From positions 2,604,001 through 2,668,000 of the forward strand of contig CM065652.1 in NCBI GenBank assembly GCA_033220425.1: a DNA stretch of 64,000 nt, written 5' to 3'. The notes under the pieces are model-generated. The model saw only the letters and a list, made by a program, of their open reading frames with translations, did not search any database and was not told the DNA's origin. Below are positions 1 to 10,704 of this stretch, one piece after another. How positions within the stretch are numbered: position 1 is the stretch's first letter; every line of letters begins with the position of its first letter. Made by a program: the position numbers and the translations under genes. Source of the DNA: Lepraria neglecta (lineage: Eukaryota; Ascomycota; Lecanoromycetes; Lecanorales; Stereocaulaceae).

Positions 1-1393
1 TTTCCCATGAAGCCGTGAGAAGTGAATTCACCAGTGGGCCTTCCGAGGGATCGAGGCCCTGAGAGTTGCCTCCCAGAGGGTCTGACTTGGAGGTGATTGC
101 TGGGACAATGGGTTGGAAGGTCAGCGACCATATGATTCCTGTGACCTTTTCGATTTGTTTGATTGTGTCATTGAACTTCCCGTAGACGGTGTTGAGGAAC
201 GAGAGGTCATTCTTGAATGTGTTTGTGATATAGAGTTCCCTGTTATTTGTTAGGATAGCCACCCAAAGCTCTTGAGGATCCCACAACATAGAAAAGAAAC
301 ACGAGGGATAGGATTACTGACCGGAGACCGTCAGGGGAATTTGCGCCTCGTTCTACAGTGAAGTTCAAGAGGCTATCGACCCGCAAAGTACTTGCCAGCT
401 GTGGCTGTATGGTGGTGAAAGGCTGGAGTTTAAGTGGATTTGCCTGTGGTTTAGTGTAGTATAGGCCATTGACCGCAGCACTCCCTTGGCTTCCACTAAA
501 GCCAAAACTCTGAATGACCGCAGAATAATCATCATATTGTGGATCCTGGGCAAAATTGTAGAAGGCCGTGAGCTGTTGCGGTGCGGTCGTGATAGGATAG
601 TAGACAACCCCACCCCAAAAGGAACCTTGTTGAAAGGTCTTCAAGTCAAAGCGAGTTACGATACCAAAGTTGTTTGAGCCACCCCGAAGCGCAATCCAGA
701 GGTCGGCATTTGTATTCTCGTTAGCGTTAACAACACTGCCGTTAGCGAGTACGATCTCGTAATTCACGACATTGTCGCAAACAAAGCCTTTCCGAGCCGA
801 AAAATATGAGAGGCCACCTGGAGTCCATTAGATATTTACACAGGTAGCAGGGTTCCATTGAACATGATTGACAGACCTCCGAGAGTAAGACCGCCAACCC
901 CAACCTGTGCCGCACGTCCACCACTCAATGCTAGAGTTTTGGAGTCGAGATATGTGTATACATCAGTCCACTTTGCACCAGCTCCTACTGATGTAATAGT
1001 GTTATCTGCATTCACGGCCACTGCCTTGATGGACGTCATATCAATGACAGCGCCACCCTCAATGGAAGCGCTCCCAGCCCAAGGGGTATGCCCCCCTCCT
1101 TTCACAGCGAACTTAGCTGAGTAATAGCTAGATTCGTAGACGGAAGCCAAGGCATTGACAGCTGTCGCCACGTCATTGGTGTTTAGTGGTGTGACAATGC
1201 AACCGGGGATTATTTGCTCCTCTTGCTGGGAGAAGTATGATGCCTTGGACATCTGATAAGTGGCATCGGAAGGAACTGAGACCTTGCCGGGAAGTGCTTT
1301 TGCTAGAGCATCGTATTGAAATTTGGTGTACGAGCTTGATGGAACAGTTGCGTTTAGTTGATTCGTTCCGTTGGCTGGCGCTGGGTCTGTCAT
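1..1393 (-). CDS. FAD-linked oxidase (berberine-bridge/6-hydroxynicotine-oxidase type), 3' end beyond window
   Basis: Partial gene, read as three exons: 877-1393, 322-817 and 239 to beyond base 1. The phases agree, with introns at 818-876 and 240-321. The FAD-binding PCMH fold is visible: VKGGGHTPWAG about residue 100, GVGGLTLGGG across intron 1, then SYFSARKGFVCDNVVNYE and LWIALRGGSNNFGIVT. The last visible part ends in TASWE. In this family the flavin sits in the N-terminal half and the C-terminal half binds substrate; members oxidise small alcohols, amines or alkaloid-like compounds and are common in fungal secondary-metabolite clusters. The ATG at 1393 gives a start without an obvious signal peptide. 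An in-frame ATG at 1519 would add a 42-residue hydrophobic leader, so a secreted form is possible. No lesion is seen in the visible part. The substrate is unknown. Confidence 0.85.
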
Positions 1394-2006
1394 GTTTGAG
1401 GATGCTTTAATTGAACGGAAGATGAGGCTAGAAAAGAGGAAGGGTGCGAATGTGATGCAAGAAGTAAAGAAGTAGAAGATGTGCGGCAGCAGGAGGTGCA
1501 CGTGGCATACGCACGACAATATAATAGACTTTATAGTAAAACTACCTTAGTGTTCTCACTCCTGAAGCTATACACACCGGCACAAGTGGATATGTAAATA
1601 GATGCTTGGGCGGTCTAACGCCAGGGCTAGCAGGCCTAGAAAGGCTACAACAGGTGCCCCAGCGCTAGAAAACTCCCATGCCTAGGCGGCATAGACCTGG
1701 AGTGTAGATAGGCTATATATAGGCTATGTATAAGGTGCGGGTGGGCGGGAAAGAACTGCTATGGCTCTGAAAGAGATGAACTCGACTGAAGAGCCAACTG
1801 CTGGTGGGATGCTCATACAAATAGTGCTCTCAGGAAGCACGGATCTCTCGCTATGGCCCATGGTCATGGCGCATGGCTGAAACCGCATCTGATCATGAGA
1901 CACACTAACCCACAGTCCCACTGTAGCGAGAAATCGAAGGACCCAGCGATATAGGATTCGTTTAACTCTATTATAGTTATTATAGATAAATTAACGAAAT
2001 ATACGA
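1394..2006. other. Intergenic, AT-rich and CTAGGC-word-rich stretch
   Basis: No convincing gene. Around 1600-1740 the words ctaggc, aggcta and tatatagg recur, giving a low-complexity look. From about 1960 to 2010 the sequence is very AT-rich where the neighbouring regulator gene breaks off. This could be mutated repeat DNA, but no element ends were found. Confidence 0.4.
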
Positions 2007-2418
2007 TTATAGTATCTTTAACCGGTTCAGTCGATCCATGCATTGTCTGTCTAGCTCGAATGAGGTGGTTGCATCGGCACTGATGATGGCGGAGCAGAAA
2101 GGGGGAGCAGGCACCCCCATTCCTTTGTGGATCTCCAATTCTCTGGAGTCTGGGAGTTTCCAATTCTGGGGGCCCTGAATAGACATCTGCAGATCTGGAG
2201 CATTTGGGTCATAGTTGCACCAAAGTCCAGAGGCGCTACATCTCTGACACTGGGGTCTGGTCTCATCGCACTTGGGGTCCGAGCGATTAGTCTAGCACCA
2301 GGCATACGGAAGATTTGCTTACTTTCACTCTTCGGAGTTTACAGTTCCGGCATCCCTGTCGGGACTTCCTGTGTGCTCTGCGCTTCCCGATAGCAAGTTT
2401 CCGCGAGATCGATTCCAT
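2007..2418 (-). pseudogene. Truncated Zn2Cys6 transcription factor (DNA-binding domain only)
   Basis: A two-exon model recovers a complete zinc-cluster domain. Exon 1 is 2323-2418 (ATG at 2418), the intron is 2271-2322 (gtaagc...ccaag) and exon 2 is 2270-2007, ending at TAA. The protein would be 119 residues. The six cysteines fit C-x2-C-x6-C-x6-C-x2-C-x6-C: the first two lie in GCRNCKLRRVK, and the other four follow the splice in CDETRPQCQRC and SGLWC. A basic arm (KRRAHRKSRQG) precedes them. Such regulators normally run 400-700 residues with a large middle-homology region. Here the frame stops about 60 residues after the zinc cluster, where the DNA turns very AT-rich, so this is probably a truncated remnant. 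If still expressed it would be a DNA-binding domain without an activation region. It sits between the FAD oxidase and the broken SDR gene and may once have controlled them. Confidence 0.7.
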
Positions 2419-2951
2419 TATTACCCTGGTTCCAAGTCCTTTACTCTGCTTGAATAGCTCTACGGATGGATGGACAAAGACTGACGTGGGCAGTGCGGGG
2501 AATGTATATCAAAGTGGATGATGTTGATGGAGCTTCGTAATCTCCGGATGCCGAAAGCATGAGCTAACCCCAGCCCGTATTTCTTGCAACTCGCGCTATC
2601 CCATCTGTCGTATTCAAGACCGTCTTATTGGTGGGAGTTTCGATCATTCCAGATCTTGATGCCAAACTGGTGATTTCGTCCGTACCGCTAACTCAACTTC
2701 TCACAAAGCTAACAATCTCCGACGGAAACACCATGGACTTAGCGCACTACTTATCTCCTCGGTTCTGTTTCATTTCCTTTTTCGCTGGAGAAACCGTGCT
2801 GGGAGCCTGCCGGGAGGAGGTATTTAGAGGGCTGGATGCCCGCCCGTCAACATAGCAAAAGAAAACAAATCCCATTCCAGAACTCTATCAATCCCAAATC
2901 CTTGATCAAAAACATCTTTCCATTGCCTCTTGAACTATTTGTATTGACAAT
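2419..2951. other. Intergenic
   Basis: Spacer between the divergently oriented zinc-cluster remnant and the SDR pseudogene. It would contain both promoters. Only short unconvincing open frames are present. Confidence 0.5.
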
Positions 2952-3864
2952 ATGCGTGTGTTCGTCACCTGTGCTACTGGCTTTATCGGCCAAGCCGTTG
3001 TCCAGGAACTTCTCAGCGCAGGCCACCGGGTCTTGGGCCTCGCCCGCTCAGACAAAGGTGCAGAGTCTCTGGCTGCTCTCGGGGTTGAGGCACATCGGGG
3101 CTCGCTAGGTGACTTGGACAGTCTCAAGCGGGGAGCCTCTGCATCAGATGGTGTGGTCCATCTGGCCTTCATCCATGACTTTTCCGACTTCTTTTCCAAC
3201 TTCGAGGGAAATTGTCGTGCAGACAGACTTGCTATCGAGACAATGGGAGCTGCTCTAGCATGATCTAACCGCCCCCTCATCATCACGTCTGGCACTCTGC
3301 TACTTCCACAAGGCCACCTTGTGACTGAAGAGGACGCTCCTGACCTCATTACTGCTGCCGCTGCTGCTCGCGGACCATCGGAGCGGTCAGCACTATCCCT
3401 CGTGTCGCAAGGGGTACGCACTTCGGTAGTGCGCCGGCGCACCCACAAACTATGGGGATGGAGACCATGGTTTCATCCCACAACTTATTACCATAGCGCG
3501 GGAAAAGGGCGTGTCCGCGTATATTGGTGATGGACTCAATCGTTGGCCCGCAACGCACCGATTAGACGCCGCCCGTGTTTTCCAGCTGGCTCTGGACAAG
3601 GCCAGCGCCGGCTCCACGTTTCATGCAGTGGCCGAGGAGGGTGTGTCCATCAAAGACATCGCAGAGATCATTGGCAAGCAGCTGAACGTACCTGTTGTCA
3701 GCAAAGCAAAGGAAGAAGCCCAGCAGCATTTCGGCTGGCTAGCATTTGCTCTTATGGGGGACAACCCAACTTCCAGCGCAAAGACGAGGGAACAGCTAGG
3801 ATGGAGTCCTGTGCATGCTTCGCTTATTTCTGATCTCAAGGAGGGGACTTATTTCAAAAACTGA
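2952..3864 (+). pseudogene. Extended SDR / NAD-dependent epimerase-dehydratase, inactivated
   Basis: Resembles the roughly 300-residue fungal NAD(P)-dependent epimerase/dehydratase family (Rossmann fold). It starts [17 protein letters not shown]; the family has a glycine where this copy has Cys in the GxxGxxG loop (TGT for GGT). The frame runs to TGA at 3261-3263, where relatives have a glycine (likely GGA to TGA). It continues in the same frame with SNRPLIITSGTLLLPQ, then shifts by one base near 3430. The rest reads NYGDGDHGFIPQLITI, then HRLDAARVFQLALDKA and EGVSIKDIAEIIGKQL, ending at the stop at 3862-3864. The coding pattern is conserved straight through the stop, so an intron does not explain it. 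A dinucleotide-loop change, a nonsense codon and a frameshift together make a dead gene much likelier than sequencing error. Confidence 0.85.
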
Positions 3865-4267
3865 ACAACGAAAGTTGATGGTTCAGTCAACGGTTATAGT
3901 TGTGTTGAATGTTCGTTAGCGATAAGATCGTCGGTATACGGGAGATGTGTACTAGGGAATTGACTTCCACCTTATTTATTCTCTATTTTCATCATACTGG
4001 GAGTGTTATTGCTTAGCCCCAAGTGACTCAAAAGCCCCCCACTTTGGAATCGAACACAAGAGGTCATCGCACTGCTTCTGCCGGCCTGCCCACCGCGAGC
4101 ACAGAAGAACAAGCATGTCAAAGCCTGCCTAGGTCCCCCTCGCTCCCGCATCCCGCGACCTCAAAAGCAAAAGCCAAGATATGTGGCCCCAGCGTCTCCT
4201 CGCTCTTCATAAGGTGCTAGGGAATTTCCTCAAAGAGACATTAACCAGTGGTAACAATGGCTTGTTC

Positions 4268-5231
4268 TGAGCTAACTTGACTACTTACCCAACCCGCAGA
4301 CTAGCCTTATATGTCTTTCTCGTCCACTGAGTTGAGCGAGAACGCGCCCGCTTTGATACTTCGGCTGAGAGAACGCAAAAGGAAAGCATAAAACCAAGGC
4401 AAGAGGCCGTTACGTCTCCTCGACCCCTCGAGGCACTTCCGGTGCGTCCAATTAGTGGGAGGCAATTGTTGCAAATCAACGATGTGGTCTGGGTTAACTT
4501 GGCTGTTGGGAAAATGGCCGTTTTAGGTATATAACCATGTCTCCGTAGCTTTAACGTACAAACCTTTCGTTAAATCTACAGCAGCGGCGGTTGGTTTTCA
4601 CGCCGAGCAGGCTCTTCAACACACGAAAGATGGCGGAAGATGAAGGCGAATGAGTGATGTAGTAGTAAGACAATATATGTATAGGATAAGGCGAGGATAT
4701 GGACGATTCTACAGTAAAAGCAAAAGCAAAAGCCAAGCTGTCAACGGACCCAAAAGGCGTGACAGATAGTTTCTGGGAATCTCTTCAGAAAAGGATGTGT
4801 CACCAGTTACACAGGTTGAGCTAACTTGGCTAACGAGGAGGAGATAGAGTTTTGGTACATACAGTTCTAATGGTGAAGGGTGCGGTGGGATGGTCAGACC
4901 GCGCACTGGGAGAGGAGCAGGATAGTGGATATTGATAGAAAGCGATGCCACTTGTACCTGCCCTTTCTGTGTATCGGACCAACCCTCCCTCCATCTTCAC
5001 CCTTACCAGTCCTAAAGCCAACAAAAGAAGAGTGGAAAAAAAGAAAACCAAGTTGTCCAGGCACCTACACCTGTTCGCTAGGCCACTGCTTTGCGGACGA
5101 GGCATTCCTCCGGGAAACCTTTGGAGCGTCCCTACCACGGAACCTGGCAGCCTCTGAACGTTTCCAGGACGGCAGCGCTCTTCTCATATGGCAGTGACCA
5201 GCCCTCTTAGGAATTGAGTTGAGCTAACTTG
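4268..5231 (+). repeat. Dispersed 12-base word tgagctaacttg, three copies
   Basis: Exact copies of tgagctaacttg begin at about 4268, 4817 and 5220. Each is followed by ga/gc and a cta-containing stretch, and a degenerate relative (gttaacttggctg) lies near 4495. The word contains a branch-site-like CTAAC, so these may be fossil intron 3' ends or pieces of an old repeat. Confidence 0.4.
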
Positions 5232-5794
5232 ACTATTAGGATCGAGGTGGGTTTTGGCATATAGTCTTTCCTGCAAGAGAATCTGTTGTGGGTTTGGGAG
5301 TGGCAGTGAGAGGGTCAGTGGGAGGAGAAGGGGCGGGTGGGTAGCGTCAAAGCATAGAGTAATTTGGCAGCAGAGGAATTCTCGCAGGTGATTTGATGGA
5401 CGTCAAATGAATGAGTATGATTGTAGAGTAAGTGCCGTCTGTTTCTATCTCTGGATAGCAACACTATGGCCTCCATAATAATCATGGGGAGGATGTTCCA
5501 AAGCTTTACCTTGACATTTGGTAGGGTACACAACAAAAGATTCTGCGAATAAGGATAGAGGCGACCAACAGAAGCCTTCTGAGCTCTCATACTGATGGAT
5601 AACTGCTTTGCCGCTAGAGTTTGAGTTTGCCTGAATCGTACATCTCGATGTGGTTCACCAACGACAAAACTCAACACAAGGGGATAGAGAGTAAATAGTA
5701 GGTAAATAGAGGTTAATTCGACCCTGAATAAAGACGGCGATACTGACTAACTCCTTCGGGACTATGGCAAAAAAATCTTGTATTATAATACTCT

Positions 5795-5812
5795 ATTATT
5801 ATTATTATTATT
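5795..5812 (+). repeat. (ATT)6 microsatellite
   Basis: Six consecutive ATT units, flanked by further AT-rich sequence, in the spacer upstream of NOC2. Confidence 0.9.
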
Positions 5813-6039
5813 TACACCTTGTGAAGTTAATAGAATAACTACCCTTTACACATTCCAGTTGGGGTAGATTTTATATCACTCGGCAAACCTGCCTAGGTCT
5901 AATGCCGACAGGCTTGGCACGTCAATTTTCTCCCACCACAGCTTCTAATACATCCAAGGGCTCCTCAATAGTGCCCCTGACGGCAATTCGCCATTGTGAC
6001 ATCCTTTAGACGGGGCATCCTACAAAACCAATCTTCAAC

Positions 6040-8367
6040 ATGCCTGGCCGAACGAAGAAGTCCACCAAGAAATTTGAGAAGAACCACCTCAAAGACACCA
6101 TTGAGAAGCGCAAGGAATCCGCCAAAATCAAACAGCGCCAGCAGATAAAAGCCAAGAAGCAAGCCAGGAATGCAGCCGACAAGACCAAGGCATCCGACAA
6201 TGAAGATGAGCCCACCGCGCCACAAGTCAAGACAAATGGCGCAGCAGCCAAGAACGACCTCAGTAAAATGAGCATTGACGAATTCTTCCAAGGTGGCTTC
6301 GATCTCCCAGAGCAGAAAACGAGTAATCGGGCGAGCAAGGAAAAGATCGTACAACAGAAGATTGGCAAGAGGAAGCGTAATGTAGAGGAATATGAGTCAG
6401 AGGCAAGTGGTCAAGGAGAAGGCAGCCCCGCGTCCAGTGACGATGACCAGGAAGATGGACTCGGGGAACACAAGGACGATCTGGATGCACTGGCGGAGAA
6501 GGACCCTGAATTCTACAAATACCTACAAGAAAACGATGCGGAGCTATTGGACTTCAATGAAGATGCGGACCTGGCCGAAGTAGATGAATTGAGTGAAGAA
6601 GAGGCGCCAAAGAAGAAGCGAAAGAAGACGAAAGGCGAGAAAGAGACTATACAGGAAGACTTGGACGTTGACGATGGATCGGAAGTTTCAATGGCCATGG
6701 TGGGCAAGTGGAAGGCTGCCTTGTCGGAACAACATTCTCTAGGAGCTATGCGCCAGGTCGTTCTTGCATTCAGAGCTGCCGCCCATATCAATTCCGAGGA
6801 CGACAAAGAACACAAGTACTCGATCTCAAGTCCAGAGGTGTATCACGAGTTACTTATCACAGCTCTCGAGCATGTTCCAAAGGTCCTCAGTCACCATCTA
6901 CCAGCGAAGGAGTCAACATCTGGCAAAGTACGCATCGCAACAGATTCAAAGAAATATCGTACTTTGACCCCGTTGTTAAAGACTTACTCCGCATCAATAC
7001 ACCATCTTATGGACAGTCTTTCGGACGCTCCGACTATCAAGCTCACACTATCTTCTTTGGTTCCGTTACTGCCATACATACTGTCTTTCAAGAAGGTCCT
7101 CAAGGATCTCATCAAAACAACCATCAACATATGGTCTGATACATCAAGCGATGAAGCTACGCGAATCACGGCCTTTCTTCTAATCAGGCGTCTTACCGTC
7201 ATTAGTGATGCCTCCCTCCGAAAAGCAGTGCTGAAAACTACCTATCAAGGCCTCGTCAAAGGCAGCCGCATCACCAATGTTCACACCCTGCCCGGCATCA
7301 ATCTGATGAAAAACTCAGCAGCTGAACTTTGGGGTCTAGATCCTAACATCGGTTACACGACTGGCTTCACCTATATTCGTCAACTGGCGGTCCATCTCCG
7401 CACCAGCATCACGCATCCGACAAAAGACTCGTACAAGACTATCTACAATTGGCAATACACCCACTCGCTTGACTTCTGGTCTCGCGTTCTTTCCACTCAT
7501 TGCTCGCCCCTCACGAATCCGACGCTCAAAACTCCCTCCGCATCTCCACTACATCCACTCATCTACCCTCTCGTGCAAATAACTCTAGGTGCCCTACGGC
7601 TCATCCCGACGCCTACCTACTTTCCGCTCCGCTTCCATCTTACCCGCGCACTCCTCCGCCTTTCCCGCACAACCAATACATACATACCTCTTGCTCCCCC
7701 ATTACTCGAAGTGCTCTCCTCCCCAGACCTCTCCAAACCGCCTAAACCATCTACACTTCCACCGTTGGATTTCTCAATAGCACTTCGGGCCCCGAAAACA
7801 TACCTTCGCACGCGCGTATACCAAGATGGCCTGGGCCAGCAAATACAGGAGCTGCTGGCCGAATTCTTCGGATACTGGGCAAAGCATATCGCCTTCCCTG
7901 AGCTCATAATCCCACCTTCCGTGGCGCTGAAGCGATGGCTCAAGTCTGCTTCGTCTATCCCATCTCGTGGAAACAAGAATGCAAATGCCAAGGCAGATAG
8001 AGAAGGCAAAGGCAACAAGAACGCCAAACTTAATTCGTCCATTACTCTGTTGCTGCAGAAGTTGTCTGCAAACGCACAGTATATCGAAGGCCGCAGAGCA
8101 CAAGTTCCATTTGGGCCTAGCGATAGGGAAGCTGTGGAGGGTTTCTTGAGGGATACGACGGTTGAAGAGACGCCTTTGGGCGCATTCGTTGAGGGTATGA
8201 GAAAGCAGAAAGAGGAGAAGGAGCGGGTTCTCGAGGAGGGCCGGAGAGAGGAAGAGGCTAGGAAGCAGAGGGAGGGAAGGGGTAAGGGAAACGGAATGGA
8301 TGAGGTTGATGGGGATGGGGACGTAGATGTGGAAATGGTAGACGAATCTGAAGAGGAAGAGGAATAG
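6040..8367 (+). CDS. NOC2: Nucleolar complex protein 2 (Noc2), ribosome biogenesis
   Basis: Single-exon gene of 775 residues. Noc2 works in the nucleolus and nucleoplasm in Noc1-Noc2 and then Noc2-Noc3 complexes, which carry pre-60S ribosomal particles through maturation and export. The N-terminus is very basic (RTKKSTKKFEKNHLKDTIEK) and is followed by MSIDEFFQGGFDLPE, a conserved Noc2 feature. Acidic blocks and a KKKRKK nuclear-localisation-like cluster lie around residues 185-200. The helical Noc2 domain occupies roughly residues 300-660, with family blocks such as RITNVHTLPGINLMKNSAAE, GLDPNIGYTTGFTYIRQLA and WQYTHSLDFWSRVL. The C-terminus is a Glu/Lys coiled-coil-like tail ending in an acidic run. 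Length and order match fungal Noc2. It is the clearest housekeeping gene here and is undamaged although both flanks carry broken genes. Confidence 0.95.
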   Translation: MPGRTKKSTKKFEKNHLKDTIEKRKESAKIKQRQQIKAKKQARNAADKTKASDNEDEPTAPQVKTNGAAAKNDLSKMSIDEFFQGGFDLPEQKTSNRASKEKIVQQKIGKRKRNVEEYESEASGQGEGSPASSDDDQEDGLGEHKDDLDALAEKDPEFYKYLQENDAELLDFNEDADLAEVDELSEEEAPKKKRKKTKGEKETIQEDLDVDDGSEVSMAMVGKWKAALSEQHSLGAMRQVVLAFRAAAHINSEDDKEHKYSISSPEVYHELLITALEHVPKVLSHHLPAKESTSGKVRIATDSKKYRTLTPLLKTYSASIHHLMDSLSDAPTIKLTLSSLVPLLPYILSFKKVLKDLIKTTINIWSDTSSDEATRITAFLLIRRLTVISDASLRKAVLKTTYQGLVKGSRITNVHTLPGINLMKNSAAELWGLDPNIGYTTGFTYIRQLAVHLRTSITHPTKDSYKTIYNWQYTHSLDFWSRVLSTHCSPLTNPTLKTPSASPLHPLIYPLVQITLGALRLIPTPTYFPLRFHLTRALLRLSRTTNTYIPLAPPLLEVLSSPDLSKPPKPSTLPPLDFSIALRAPKTYLRTRVYQDGLGQQIQELLAEFFGYWAKHIAFPELIIPPSVALKRWLKSASSIPSRGNKNANAKADREGKGNKNAKLNSSITLLLQKLSANAQYIEGRRAQVPFGPSDREAVEGFLRDTTVEETPLGAFVEGMRKQKEEKERVLEEGRREEEARKQREGRGKGNGMDEVDGDGDVDVEMVDESEEEEE

Positions 8368-9009
8368 AAGCTAAGACGCTCAGAAGGCGTCTCAGATGGG
8401 GAGTACTGGAGTCTCCTATGGCATACAAGGTAATAGTTGAAAAGGCCTACGAGTTACTTATTGAAGACATTCGACAGCCCCAAATTCGGTGGCAACACCT
8501 CGAGAAGGGCGTTCCACCAAGGGAGTAATTAGCTATGAAAACTTTGAGAATGGACAACGTTGGGCAAAGAGTTTGTCAAAACTTAAGGGGCTACATTGGA
8601 CGCAGATGGCCAGTCGATAGGAACTTGAGCTTTGCCTTACCTCGTCAAAGGGCAAGCCTAGCCTTGTTCCTAATGCAGCGATCGTCTGTGAGAATTTAAC
8701 CACGGATTTAACAATGGCCGGTTTGCTATCTAAAGGCTCACACAACATGAAGATTACATCTCATCGTTGCTCATCTCGCAGAGCTGCGCTCCAACTTCAG
8801 CTTCACTCGACTTAGATTTGCTAGCTTTACATTTCCAACTCCAAAAAACACGTTGTCTACACAAGAGTGTTCCCGAAAATGCAAGATTAAATCTTTACCA
8901 TTATAGCTCCTGCAGCGTCCAAAACCTATCACTCCTGACTCCTAGCATCATGCAATTACATCGTGCTGCTGATATCCCCTTCATTGCTAAGAGGATTCAT
9001 ATGTCTTCC
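8368..9009. other. Intergenic between convergent NOC2 and MFS pseudogene
   Basis: Contains the 3' ends of both neighbours. No coding signal beyond short open frames and no obvious repeat. Confidence 0.5.
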
Positions 9010-10704
9010 CTACTCAGACTTGCTCTCCTCGTCATTCTGTGGCTTACTCGCAAATTCAGTCGGTGCATGTTTCGACAGCTTCCTCAGGCGTTCTCCAAAG
9101 GTGTAGAAAAGGAAGGGGATGGGTAGGAAGGCAATTGCCAGAAATCCAAGTAACGAGCCAGCCCACGCGACGCCCAGACTATGGAACATGCCCGTAGCGA
9201 AAAGAGCTGAGCAAAAGTCAGCGAAGCATATTTGGCGGCAAGCGGACTCCACTTATCACGTACGGAATCCAGCTCTAAAGAACGACCGCAGGAAAGTGTT
9301 TGCGGCGGTTGCAGATGCTGCAACCATCAAATACGCATCAATCAGGTAATTGAGCGCCTAGAAGAAGACAGTCATGATCCTAGCTCCTGTGAGAAGTCCG
9401 GAGAGTGTTGGGACGACCCAATGTACGCTCGAATAGTTACCCGTCCATACGAACCAGAACAGTCCTATTGGAAACAGTATGGCCATGAATCAATCACCGT
9501 TGTCAGCATGAAAGTCACCATGCAGAATCCCTATATTACTCACCCGATCATCATTGGCGATAGTCTTTGTTCTGGCACTGAAATGTTGTTGTTCTCTTCC
9601 AGCTTCTTGTTGTATCGTGGTTCGAAATAAATGACTATTCCGCACCGAATACACACGCCAAGGATCAGCTCGATGTATGGAAGTGTGGCAACCGCCATGT
9701 TGATGCCTCGAAGCTCGGCGAGGACGATCGGATAAGCTTCGAGAAAGAGGTAGAGAATTCCATATATGAATGCCGTGTAGATGGTGATTAAGAGGACGAT
9801 TGGCACGAGAAACAAGGGTTTAAGTGGCAGCAGCAGATGCTTCTCCACCAAGTCCTTAGAATCAATGTTCTCCTCTTCAGAGACGTGATGGATTGCGAAG
9901 TTCTGGGTTTCGCCCCTAATCCTGGCAGCTCGGGTTTGCAGAACGGTTTTGAGATAAGTTTCTTAAAGGAACAGCACGTCGAGGATGCACGCCAGGCCAC
10001 CCATAATCCCGGCAATGTACACGGTCCATCTCCAACCCAGATGGCTCTGCGTGATGAAAGCTCCCACGATGGGAGAAATGAATGGCCCGATGAAGACGAG
10101 GGCAGAGAAGAAAGTAATAGCAATCCCTCTCGTCTCATTCCCAAACAAATCCGAGAAAGCCCCTCCAACCACAGCCAACGGGCACGACACAAAGACGCCA
10201 GCGAAGAATCGAGAGAGCAATAGCGTTTGGAACTCCTTCGCTGTAGCCGCAGCGAACATGAAGCACGTGAATACGAAACATTCCCCCCTTATCAGCGGTT
10301 TCCTGCGCCCCTACAACTCAGATAGCGGTCCAAAAGCCAATAGTCCAGTAGCGAGTCCGCATATGTAAAGAGTAAGGCCCAGTAGCGCGACGGTTTGACT
10401 GACGCCGAATTCTAGATCGACTGCCTCCATGGCTCCTGAATAGACTGATGAACCCCATGAGGCGACTAATGTGCCGAAACCGAGGATTGAAGCGATGAAG
10501 ATTTTCCTCCCCACTGGTCATGATTTCGCATTCGCAGGGTCATCTGGGCCTGTGAGCTCGACGAGGTAAGCTGAATAATTGCCTTCAAGGTCTGGAGGTA
10601 GCCATGAATCTGGACCTAATTGGAATTGTAGGGTTGACTTTGCGTTTGGCTGGGGCTGTTGGCCACTGGTGGAGATCGAACGTTGTAAAGGGATGGCTTC
10701 GACG
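9010..10704 (-). pseudogene. MFS multidrug-type transporter (DHA1, 12 TM), four in-frame stops
   Basis: The whole transporter can be read in one frame with introns at 9465-9543 and 9207-9263. The N-terminal part includes YSAYLVELTGPDDPANAKS. TGA at 10518-10520 follows, where the family has Trp before PVGRKIFIASILGF. TAG at 10311-10313 falls inside the signature SEL-Y-GRRKP. TAA at 9963-9965 lies before ETYLKTVL. TAG at 9358-9360 lies where ALNYLIDAYL is normally preceded by Gln. The last exon, after a clean splice, reads GMFHSLGVAWAGSLLGFLAI and PIPFLFYTFGERLRKLSKHA and ends at 9010. Splice sites and coding phase survive, so decay is recent or mainly by point mutation. Two stops (TGG to TGA, CAG to TAG) fit C-to-T/G-to-A change; the other two need not. 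The family exports small toxic molecules at the plasma membrane. Confidence 0.88.

Larger units (their letters stand above)
3865..6039. other. Long gene-poor region with short repeated words
   Basis: About 2.2 kb without a recognisable gene. Open frames up to 120 codons exist on both strands (for example 4880-5197 plus, 5315-5677 minus), but none shows a known domain or clear coding character. It holds three copies of a 12-base word and an (ATT)6 tract, listed separately. The proximal NOC2 promoter must lie at its right end. Confidence 0.45.

Noticed and set aside
4030-4110. tRNA-like B box (minus strand, gttcgattcc)
   Set aside because: No matching A box or cloverleaf could be drawn upstream, so it is probably chance.
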